From: Baffinella frigidus
Taxonomy: Eukaryota; Cryptophyceae; Cryptomonadales; Baffinellaceae
Assembly: GCA_026770585.1 (NCBI GenBank)
Contig: MU646321.1
Span: 1,120,081-1,130,986, forward strand
Reading direction: 5' to 3'
DNA: 10,906 nucleotides
Shown: in pieces, positions 6,084 through 10,777 of the stretch
Numbering within the stretch: position 1 is the stretch's first letter
Layout of the letters: each line of letters begins with the position of its first letter
Translations under genes and position numbers: made by a program
The notes under the pieces: model-generated
What the model was told of the DNA's origin: nothing
The model's database searches: none
The model's input: the letters and a program-made list of their open reading frames with translations, nothing else

Positions 6084-6830
6084 CCATTGGCATTCCGATC
6101 GCGCAAGCCAACCACACCAGACGCAGCCAGGCCGTAGCTACGGAGGAGGGGTCTGGTCCTGAGGCGGGCTCGAGGCGGGTTCCGGAGACGGGTTCGGAGG
6201 CGGACCGGAGAGGGTTCAGGAGGCGTCGTCGTCAACTTCCAGGAAGTTGATTCAAGTTGACTTCCGGGCCCGGCACAGAACGGGTCCCGAGGCGGGCCCT
6301 CCAAACCAAAGAGAGCTTTTTTTCCACCGCCTGCCTGTGTGGAACGCGCCATTTCCCCCTTTCCCCCTTTCCTCCTTTTGCCCCCTTTCCCCCTTTCCTC
6401 CTTTCCCCCTTTCATTTCCCGTGTCCCCGAGCCTGCGCCCGTCGCCCCCGCGCCACCTTTCCCCGCGCCACTAGCCCCCGCAACCCGCCACGCAAAAGGT
6501 AACCAGCGGTTGCCTTTTGCGTGCGTCCAACCCGCGCCACCTCTTTCGCCCCGCGCCACCTCTCGCCTTGCACCGCGCCGCCAACCCCCGCGCCCGGGGT
6601 TTATACGCCCTAGCGCCGTCAACCCTCCCCACCTATCTCCAAGTGGCGAGTAGGCTCATACGCCCTACCCTAGGGCATACGCAGGAGCCTAGGTTCTCTT
6701 TGCGGTCAAATGTGACCCCATTGCCACTTAAGGGGTATCGCGCGCTGCCCCGCAGAACGGGCCCCGAGGCAGGCCCGCACACCCCTCACGCCGCGCACCC
6801 AACCCTCCTCCGCCTACTCCTCGCCGCACG
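6084..6830. other. Low-complexity region without a gene
   Basis: Contents: GAGGCGGG-type repeats at 6160-6215, a palindrome TCAACTTCC-A-GGAAGTTGA at 6232-6250, a pyrimidine tract of CCCTTTCC units at about 6351-6420, GCGCCACC repeats at 6450-6600 and a hairpin at 6489-6523. A long minus-strand frame is Arg/Gly-rich and tracks these repeats. Confidence 0.6.
6489..6523. other. Hairpin with 16-bp stem
   Basis: CACGCAAAAGGTAACC and its inverse pair with one mismatch around AGC. Confidence 0.82.
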
Positions 6831-6836
6831 TGCGGT

Positions 6837-6886
6837 CTATGCACACACACAGAGCTGGTGCTATGCACACACATAAAGCTGTGCGC
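6837..6886. repeat. Two ~25-bp units of CTATGCACACAC-AGCTG
   Basis: The unit occurs twice in tandem, followed by CA/GC-rich sequence with TGTGCGCGCG. No gene seen up to 7020. Confidence 0.6.
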
Positions 6887-7030
6887 GCGACAGCACGTGA
6901 TAGCCACAGAGCTGTGTGCACGTCAGTGCGCGTACACGCGCACATCAAATCATCCTTGCAGCTACCCCGTGCTGATAAAAAAAAAGCACCAACGCGCGCA
7001 ATCCAACACGCCGCGTTTCGTGTGTGGTGT

Positions 7031-7098
7031 GCAGGGTTTGGGGTTTGGGGTTTGGGATGTGGGGTTTGGCGTGTGGGGTTCAGGGTTTAGAGTGTGAC
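7031..7098 (-). repeat. Telomere-like heptamers after a donor-like site
   Basis: GGGTTTG, GGATGTG and GGGTTCA units. In the minus sense this begins GTCACAC directly after the exon candidate ending at 7099, so it may be the start of an intron. Confidence 0.6.
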
Positions 7099-7196
7099 CT
7101 CCCCCGGGGCGGTTTGGGGTTTGGGGTTTGGGGTTTGGGGCGCACCCAATGACGAGGCTCTGCAGCACCGAGAGCAGCATCCGCTTCCGTGCACGC
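7099..7196 (-). CDS. Exon candidate with telomere heptamers inside it
   Basis: It lies between a CCAACACCAG acceptor (AG at 7197-7198) and a GTCAC donor (7098-7094). One open frame reads RARKRMLLSVLQSLVIGCA, then PNPKPQTPN from four telomere-like units (7113-7139), then RPGG. The flanks of that insert match the exon at 10419-10509, where CATTGGGCACGCC is followed by 18 nt and then CGCCCCGGGGGAG. Here 27 nt of heptamers occupy the gap, so the frame is kept. A second frame is also open. Alternatively GT at 7147-7148 (minus sense) starts an intron here. Function unknown. Confidence 0.35.
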
Positions 7197-7202
7197 CTGG
7201 TG

Positions 7203-7434
7203 TTGGGGTTGAGGTTTGGGGTTTGGGGTTTGGGGTTTGGGGTTTGGGGTTTGGGGTTTGGGGCGTGGGGTTTGGGGGTTCGTGTTCAGGGTTTATTGTT
7301 TGGGGTTTAGGGAGTCGGAATCAGGGTGTAGGGTTTGGGTAGGGTTTGGTAGGGTTTGGGAAGGGTTTAGGGTTTAGGGTTTAGGGTTTAGGGTTTAGGG
7401 TTTAGGGTTTAGGGTTTAGGGTTTAGGGTTAGGG
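7203..7434 (-). repeat. Telomere-like array with nine perfect TTTAGGG units
   Basis: It starts as TTTGGGG heptamers, passes through TGTAGGG and TTTGGTAGGG variants, and ends in nine exact TTTAGGG units (7366-7428) plus one TTAGGG. It fills the gap between the exon candidates at 7099-7196 and 7440-7519, with the C-rich strand as sense strand. Confidence 0.95.
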
Positions 7435-7439
7435 AGTAC

Positions 7440-7519
7440 CGCTGCTGCTCCTTGATCTTGTGCTTCTCCATATCCGCCCGCCCCCCACTCCCGGCTCCCG
7501 CCCCCTCTCCTTCTCCCTC
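7440..7519 (-). CDS. Exon candidate related to the bHLH-like exon (HKIKEQQ)
   Basis: In the minus sense AATGCAG (acceptor at 7521-7520) precedes 26 codons plus two bases, then a GTACTC donor (7439-7434). The peptide is Gly/Glu-rich, then MEKHKIKEQQ. HKIKEQ-R matches the basic region at 9773-10075, where the acidic/Gly-rich stretch before it is also similar. Here the match stops at the donor and nine perfect telomere units follow, so the rest of the basic region would have to come from another exon or is lost. Sixty bases of its start are repeated exactly at 7623-7682. It may be a truncated paralogue. Confidence 0.45.
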
Positions 7520-7523
7520 CTGC
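7464..7523 (-). repeat. 60-bp exact duplication, copy 1
   Basis: Identical to 7623-7682 at every base. It covers the acceptor and the first ~56 bases of the exon at 7440-7519. Confidence 0.97.
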
Positions 7524-7622
7524 ATTCCGAGTATACGTTAAGGTTAGGGATTTGGATTTAGGGAATAGTGTTGAGGTTAGAGTTGGAGTTGAGGGTTGGA
7601 TTGTAAGTTGAGGGATCAGTGT

Positions 7623-7682
7623 TTCTCCATATCCGCCCGCCCCCCACTCCCGGCTCCCGCCCCCTCTCCTTCTCCCTCCTGC
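7623..7682 (-). pseudogene. 60-bp exact duplication, copy 2, exon start only
   Basis: It repeats the acceptor CAG and exon start of 7440-7519 but breaks off within codon MEK, after which degenerate telomere-like sequence follows. Being identical it is recent, and being truncated it is probably a non-functional decoy exon. Confidence 0.7.
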
Positions 7683-7795
7683 GTTTGGGGTTCAGGGTTT
7701 AGGGTTTAAGGGTTGGGGTTCAGTGTTGAAGAATTATTTTAGGGTCAAGTTTTAGGTTTTATGTTTTAGAGCAGGTTCTAAGCTTTGGGGTTTGA
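7683..7795 (-). repeat. Degenerate telomere-like heptamers
   Basis: GGGTTCA, GGGTTTA and TTTTAGG units decay to the left end of the next block. No exon seen. Confidence 0.6.
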
Positions 7796-7867
7796 GCATC
7801 CAAGATGAAGAGATACCTGGCGAGGGATCTAGCAGCAGGAATCTACCAAGACACAGCCACGGATCTA

Positions 7868-7902
7868 CCAGCGGTGCCGAGGGGTTCGGGGCCCTGGCTC
7901 TG
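7868..7902 (-). pseudogene. Fragment T4 of the 8658 last exon
   Basis: GCGGTG-CGAGGGGTTCGGGGCCCTGGC matches the middle of the exon at 8658-8771, with indels. Element A2 follows on +, the same order as in the other fragments. Confidence 0.45.
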
Positions 7903-7960
7903 TCGTAGTCCCGTTCGCGGACTATTCTCAAGTTGACCACCTCCGCACGTAGTCCAAATC

Positions 7961-8081
7961 CTAGCTCTGCCTGGGTTTTATTCTGGCTCGTCGTTAAAAG
8001 TATTTGCGAACAGACATCCAGTACGAAAGGGCGAATAGAAAGCCGTTAGGACGAGCCAGAATAAAACTCAGACAGAGCTAG
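7961..8081. mobile_element. MITE-like element B, 121 bp, 32-bp inverted ends, nested in A2
   Basis: The ends 7961-7992 and 8050-8081 are inverted copies with 30 of 32 matches, starting CTAGCTCTG. AAATC flanks both sides (7956-7960, 8082-8086), a 5-bp target duplication. The outermost bases resemble the ends of A1, so B may use the same transposase. The 57-bp centre has no coding capacity. Confidence 0.85.
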
Positions 8082-8093
8082 AAATCCGTCAAC

Positions 8094-8133
8094 TTCCGCG
8101 CGAAAAAGCGCCTTTTCGCCTTTTCGCGCGGAA
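8094..8133. other. Hairpin with 13-bp arms TTCCGCGCGAAAA
   Basis: Exact inverted arms at 8094-8106 and 8121-8133, with additional GCG/CGC pairing inside. Confidence 0.85.
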
Positions 8134-8172
8134 TTGAGAGGCCTCTCCGCGCAGCGACGAGGCGAGGTGAAA

Positions 8173-8212
8173 AGCCCCCGAGCCTCTTTTCACGAAAAGA
8201 GGCTAGGGGGCT
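8173..8212. other. Hairpin with 18-bp stem and CACG loop
   Basis: AGCCCCC and GAGCCTCTTTT pair with AAAAGAGGCT and GGGGGCT, with one mismatch. There is no T run after it, and a bacterial-type terminator is not expected in this DNA. Confidence 0.85.
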
Positions 8213-8216
8213 ACGC

Positions 8217-8302
8217 GTACAAGTTTTGTAGGGAGCGCACAAGTGTTGTAGCGAGCGTACAAGTATTATATAAGTATTGTAGATAACGTACAAGTGTTGT
8301 AG
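8217..8302. repeat. 20-bp tandem repeat, GTACAAGTRTTGTAG
   Basis: Units start at 8217, 8237 and 8257, a partial one at about 8272 and a last one at 8288. Units are separated by GGAGC/CGAGC-like bases. Confidence 0.8.
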
Positions 8303-8317
8303 AGGGATGGGGGGTGG

Positions 8318-8343
8318 ACCAGGCGGGCGGTGGCGAGGGGTTT
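8318..8343 (-). pseudogene. Fragment T3 of the 8658 last exon
   Basis: ACCAGGCGGGCGGTGGCGAG is identical to part of the exon at 8658-8771 (sense - strand). Similarity ends where element A3 begins. Confidence 0.6.
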
Positions 8344-8431
8344 AACGCGGACTATTCACAAGTTGACAAGCTGGGCACGCTCCCACTCCAAAGCTGACGG
8401 ATTCGTACCACGCACCACAGGGCGTCAACTT
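8344..8431 (+). mobile_element. Element A3, diverged copy
   Basis: CGCGGACTATTCACAAGTTGAC, CTGGGC and GCGTCAACTT (8422-8431) are kept. The right half is unlike the other copies. Confidence 0.55.
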
Positions 8432-8470
8432 AAGGAAAGCCCGTTAACTCACCCGGACAGGGAATGGGGA

Positions 8471-8535
8471 GGCACCAGGTTCGAGGCCCTGGCAGTGTCT
8501 GTCTCTGTCACGCAGCACTCTTGAGCACCAACTTG
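8471..8535 (-). pseudogene. Fragment T2 of the 8658 last exon
   Basis: It shares GGTTCGAGGCCCTGGC and CTGTCTCTGTCACGCAGC with the exon at 8658-8771. It lacks about 15 bases of the middle and several bases of the helix part, so the frame (LRDRDR then QGLEP) is broken upstream. Confidence 0.6.
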
Positions 8536-8537
8536 CA

Positions 8538-8657
8538 ACGCGGACTATCCACAAGTTGACGGTACTGGGCTTGTAGTACAAACCCGGCAACTTCCGCGCG
8601 AAAAGCGTCCGGCCTCACCAAACTGGTGGCACCAAATAAGACTAGACTGTGAAATAG
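8538..8657 (+). mobile_element. Element A4, uninterrupted copy
   Basis: Blocks in order: GCGGACTATCC, AAGTTGAC (8553-8560), GTAGTACAAA, GGCAACTTCCGCGCGAAAA, CACCAAACTGGTGGCACC and AATAAGACT, ending near ATAGCTAG. It aligns with A1 over its length and serves as the empty-site reference for element B, because the A2 insertion point is uninterrupted here (about 8581-8586). It touches the stop codon of the exon at 8658. Confidence 0.7.
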
Positions 8658-8771
8658 CTAGGGAGGAGGAGGCACCAGGCGGGCGGTGGCGAGAGGTTCG
8701 AGGCCTTGGCGGCGCCTGTCTCTGTCACGCAGCGCCGCCACCGCGCTCTCCAGCACGAAATTGTACGTCAC
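8658..8771 (-). CDS. Last-exon candidate, VTYNFVLESAVAALRDRDRR
   Basis: In the minus sense TTTGCAG-type acceptor context (CAAATGCAG, AG at 8773-8772) is followed by 37 codons in phase 0 and TAG (8660-8658). A helical, charged first half (NFVLESAVAALRDRDRRR) leads to QGLEPLATARLVPPPP. The helix aligns with the exon at 4462-4559. Partial copies lie at 8911-8945 (start only) and at 8471, 8318 and 7868. The TAG falls in the CTAGCT that begins element A4, so the present stop may be supplied by the element. Upstream in the sense direction is a telomere-like tract. Family unknown. Confidence 0.45.
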   Translation of the reverse strand: MTYNFVLESAVAALRDRDRRRQGLEPLATARLVPPPP

Positions 8772-8910
8772 CTGCATTTGAGGTTTAGGGATTAGGAAGA
8801 GGGTTTAGGGTGTCGGGGTTGGGTGTAGGGAGCGGGGTTTGGGGTCGGGGTTTGGGGTTGGGGTTTGGGGTGTAGTGTGTGGGGCTTGGGGTGAGTGGGT
8901 GAGGGTTCCC
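8772..8910 (-). repeat. Telomere-like heptamers between two copies of an exon start
   Basis: GGGTTTA, GGGTTGG, GGGGTTT and GTGTGGG units on +. In the minus sense it ends in CAAATGCAG, the acceptor for 8658-8771. Confidence 0.7.
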
Positions 8911-8945
8911 GCCACCGCGCTCTCCAGCACGAAGTTCTACCTCAG
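8911..8945 (-). pseudogene. Truncated copy of the 8658 exon start with an in-frame stop
   Basis: After an AACCCAG acceptor the sequence matches the 8658 exon for about 35 bases, including TTCGTGCTGGAGAGCGCGGT. TAC (Tyr) has become TAG. It then runs into telomere-like DNA. The offset to the intact copy is 174 bp. Confidence 0.65.
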
Positions 8946-9043
8946 CTGGGTTTTAAGGTTAGGGGTTTAGGGTGTGGTGTGTACGGCGATTGAACCCTTT
9001 ACGGTTAGTTCCCAGGAAACCCCTCTGCAGAACCAACATCAAT

Positions 9044-9532
9044 ATGTTCTCCGTTGAACCATAGTCACGCGGGCCGCCACTTGTCACGCGGGCCGGGTGC
9101 GCCGAAGCGAAAGTCAGAGAGAGAGAGAGCGAGCGAGAGAGAGCGAGATAGAGAGAGCGAGATAGAGAGGGAGAGAGCGAGCGAGAGAGAGAGAGAGAGC
9201 GAGAGAGAGAGAGAGAGAGATCCGCAGTATCAGCGCGCCACACCGCACCCTAACCTACCTTAGCACCACCAAGTATGTTCTCCTGTGAAGCACAGTCACC
9301 CGGGGGCGCCACTTATCAAGCGAACCGGGTTCTTTTGCAAAAGCGAAGCGAATACACGGTATCCACTACTGCGCGGTATCCGCGCGTCAAACCACTACTC
9401 AAGACTCAACTAGTTTCCGGGATGGAATGTTCTCCTGTGAACCATAGTCACCCGGGGGCGCCGCCACTTATCAAGCGAGCCGGGTGCGCAAAAGCGAAGC
9501 GAAGATGCGGTATCAGCGCGTCGAGCGCGGCC
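9044..9532. repeat. Three copies of a ~100-bp module
   Basis: Copies start at 9044, 9275 and 9427. Each runs ATGTTCTCC, GAA-CA-AGTCAC, GGGCGCC/GGGCCGCC, CACTTATCAAGCGA, CCGGGT, GCGAAGCGAA, GTATC and GCGCG. In the first copy a (GA)n tract (9114-9220) separates the last blocks. No frame is shared by all copies. Confidence 0.85.
9114..9220. repeat. (GA)n microsatellite with CGAG interruptions
   Basis: About 107 bp of AGAGAG with GCGAGCGA and GATAGA interruptions. It lies inside the first copy of the module at 9044-9532; the other two copies lack it. Confidence 0.95.
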
Positions 9533-9676
9533 TAGGGGGAGGTTTATCTTGCACAACACGGAATGAGACGCCAGCAACGGAAAAGTGCCGGCGCACCTAG
9601 TAAGGTTGTGCATTTGTCCATGGCCGCGCACGAGATGTTAACTTATCAAAATCAACTTTTCCACACACAACCTATT

Positions 9677-9740
9677 AACCAATCGTGTACATGATTGGTT
9701 ACAGATGTTTCCACTTTTGGTTACAGATGTTTCCACTTCT
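9677..9740. repeat. Small hairpin and two 22-bp tandem units
   Basis: AACCAATC and GATTGGTT (9677-9700) pair around 8 bases. GGTTACAGATGTTTCCACTT starts at 9697 and again at 9719. The tract lies just past the donor of the exon at 9773, consistent with intron or 3' sequence. Confidence 0.8.
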
Positions 9741-9772
9741 GAAAAAAAAATACAGTTAAAAGTTGAAAGGAC

Positions 9773-10075
9773 CTCGGAGGCGGATGGGAGCTTGTCGCGG
9801 TGGTCGAACAGCAGACTCTGCAGCCTCGCGAGAAGGTTCTTCTCCCGCGCCCGCCGCTCCTGCTCCTTAATCTTGTGCAGCTCCAGCGAATTCGGCGTCA
9901 CCCGCGTCACTGTCGGCCGCGCCGCCCCCCCCTCCTCATCCCCCACCTCCCCCTTCCGGGGCGTCATCATCCCATCCCCCTCCGCCGCCGCCGCCGCCGC
10001 CGCCCCCGCCGCCACCGCCGCGATCACAGCCATGGCTGAAATCGTCGGCGTCTCGGGGGGCGCCTCCTCCTTGAC
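9773..10075 (-). CDS. 101-codon exon with a bHLH-like basic region
   Basis: In the minus sense CTCACCCAG (acceptor) precedes exactly 101 codons, then a GAG/GTCC donor, phase 0 at both ends. Residues 1-15 are acidic (VKEEAPPETP). 16-32 is an Ala run from a CCG microsatellite, 33-53 is acidic/Gly-rich, and 67 onward reads HKIKEQERRAREKN then LLARLQSLL. His67, Glu71 and Arg75 have the spacing H-x3-E-x3-R of E-box-binding bHLH basic regions, followed by a helix-1-like Leu pattern. KLPSASE, with VLSTF beyond the donor, could begin helix 2. If the frame is not spliced it runs on to a stop near 9638. A paralogous exon lies at 7440-7519. A generic coiled-coil basic protein is the main alternative. 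Confidence 0.55.
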
Positions 10076-10196
10076 CTGGGTGAGGGTTTGGGGTTTATGG
10101 TTCAAGGTTCAGGTCAGGGTCCAGGGTTCAGGGTCCAGGGTTTGGGGTGTGGGGAGTAAGGGTGTAGGGTTTAGGGTGTAGGGTTTGGGGGTTGAC
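10076..10196 (-). repeat. 121-nt telomere-like intron candidate, GTCA...CAG
   Basis: In the minus sense it starts GTCAACCCCCAAACCC, continues with CCCTACA, CCCTAAA and CCCTGGA-like heptamers and ends CCTCACCCAG. AGGTCAA spans the upstream junction and the downstream junction, a 7-bp direct repeat (TTGACCT at 10071-10077 and 10192-10198 on +). Confidence 0.6.
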
Positions 10197-10232
10197 CTCC
10201 CCAGGGGCGGGCGACGCCGCCCCGCACCAGGC
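10197..10232 (-). CDS. Partial exon copy c2, ends ASPAPGE or VARPWG
   Basis: GGCGGCGTCGCCCGCCCC-GGGGAG followed by GTCAAC matches the 3' ends of the exons at 10419 and 10593. In the frame that joins in phase to the 9773 exon it reads WCGAASPAPGE, but a TGA lies two codons upstream and no acceptor is evident, so the 5' part is lost or starts elsewhere. In the other frame it reads LVRGGVARPWG. Confidence 0.35.
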
Positions 10233-10280
10233 GATTCAAGCATTCAATTTAAATGTCGACTGTAGGCGTTTTGTGGGGAG

Positions 10281-10333
10281 TTGGTCACGTGTCCGACCGC
10301 AAAGCGGGCGGACACGGGCGGACACGTGACCAA
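10281..10333. promoter_or_regulatory. Inverted repeat carrying two CACGTG E-boxes
   Basis: TTGGTCACGTGTCCG (10281-10295) and its exact inverse (10319-10333) each contain CACGTG, the core bound by many bHLH and bZIP proteins. A smaller GC-rich hairpin lies between. It is upstream of the bHLH-like exon in the minus sense, but no promoter was mapped, so the regulatory role is conjecture. Confidence 0.35.
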
Positions 10334-10418
10334 ACAAATGAAAATTACTACACAATGTTAAAACTGGGGTTTCAATTGAGGAATGGGATAGCCTCGGGTT
10401 TAGGGTTTGGAGGTTGAC

Positions 10419-10509
10419 CTCCCCCGGGGCGGATGACGCCGCGCCGCATGGCGTGCCCAATGGCTCCAAGAATGGACCGTTCTAAGAGGTTCACGTCCAG
10501 CGGCGCGTC
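10419..10509 (-). CDS. Exon candidate c1 (DVNLLERSILGAIGHAMRRG)
   Basis: It is bounded in the minus sense by CTAACCTAG (acceptor) and a GTCAACC donor that leads into AAACCCTAAACCC. One frame opens right after the in-frame TAG of the acceptor: DAPLDVNLLERSILG, then AIGHAMRRGVIRPGG, 30 codons plus one base, a plausible helical segment. A second frame is open from a later acceptor (CTCTTAG, exon 10419-10481): 21 codons ending GTPCGAASSAPGE, phase 0. Silent differences among copies favour the second frame; residue composition and the copy at 7099-7196 favour the first. Copies lie at 10593, 10197 and 7099. Function unknown. Confidence 0.4.
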
Positions 10510-10592
10510 CTAGGTTAGAACCGGAGCGTCCTTCTTACTACGGGGCACGTCTGATAAAAACACTCAGGGCCCCAGCGGGTTTGGGGGGTGAC

Positions 10593-10659
10593 CTCCCCCG
10601 GAGCGGGCGACGCCGCGCCGCATGGCGTGCCCGGGTCGCGCGATGCGCCCCCGCGGAAC
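10593..10659 (-). CDS. Exon candidate c3, paralogous to c1
   Basis: Sixty-seven bases lie between a CCAACGCAG acceptor (preceded by CCCCTAAAAG) and a GTCACC donor followed by CCCCAAACCC. The last 40 bases match c1 with three differences. Frames as in c1: PGHAMRRGVARSGG, or DPGTPCGAASPAPGE. The first ~25 bases are unlike c1. Phase does not allow direct splicing of c3 to c1 in the first frame, so they look like alternative or duplicated copies of one exon. Confidence 0.4.
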
Positions 10660-10777
10660 CTGCGTTGGCTTTTAGGGGTTAGGCGTTCGGGTTTAGGAGG
10701 GTACAGCAGGGTTTAGAAGGGTTGGTTTAGAAGGGTTCGGAATGTAGGGGTTTGGGTTTAGGGATGACGAGACAATT
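10660..10777 (-). repeat. Degenerate telomere-like sequence
   Basis: GGGTTAG, GGGTTTAG, GGGTTGG and TTTAGAAGG units with irregular length. In the minus sense it ends at the acceptor of c3. Confidence 0.65.

Larger units (their letters stand above)
7914..8133 (+). mobile_element. Element A2, interrupted by a nested element
   Basis: CGCGGACTATTC, AAGTTGAC (7930-7937) and GTAGTCCAAATC are followed after an insertion by CCGTCAACTTCCGCGCGAAAA. Removing the insertion and one AAATC restores the order seen in the uninterrupted copy at 8538. The right part ends in a hairpin (8094-8133), and the CACCA-TGGTG block found in A1 and A4 is missing. Confidence 0.7.

Noticed and set aside
6074-6622. 182-codon Gly/Arg/Lys-rich frame on -
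   Set aside because: Its content follows pyrimidine tracts, GCGCCACC repeats and a hairpin, with no conserved-looking segment.
8173-8212. Rho-independent terminator
   Set aside because: No U tract follows on either strand and the DNA is eukaryotic.
8471-8700. tRNA gene suggested by GGTTCGAGGCC
   Set aside because: It resembles a B box, but no A box, cloverleaf or acceptor stem surrounds it, and it is part of a repeated exon fragment.
9705-10181. 158-codon frame on + opposite the bHLH-like exon
   Set aside because: It runs through the heptamer tract as VQVRVQGSGSR and is antisense to a frame with splice-consistent ends and an internal paralogue.
10510-10592. Intron joining c3 to c1
   Set aside because: It has GT...AG ends, but the phases do not match in the preferred frame, and c3 and c1 are copies of the same exon.
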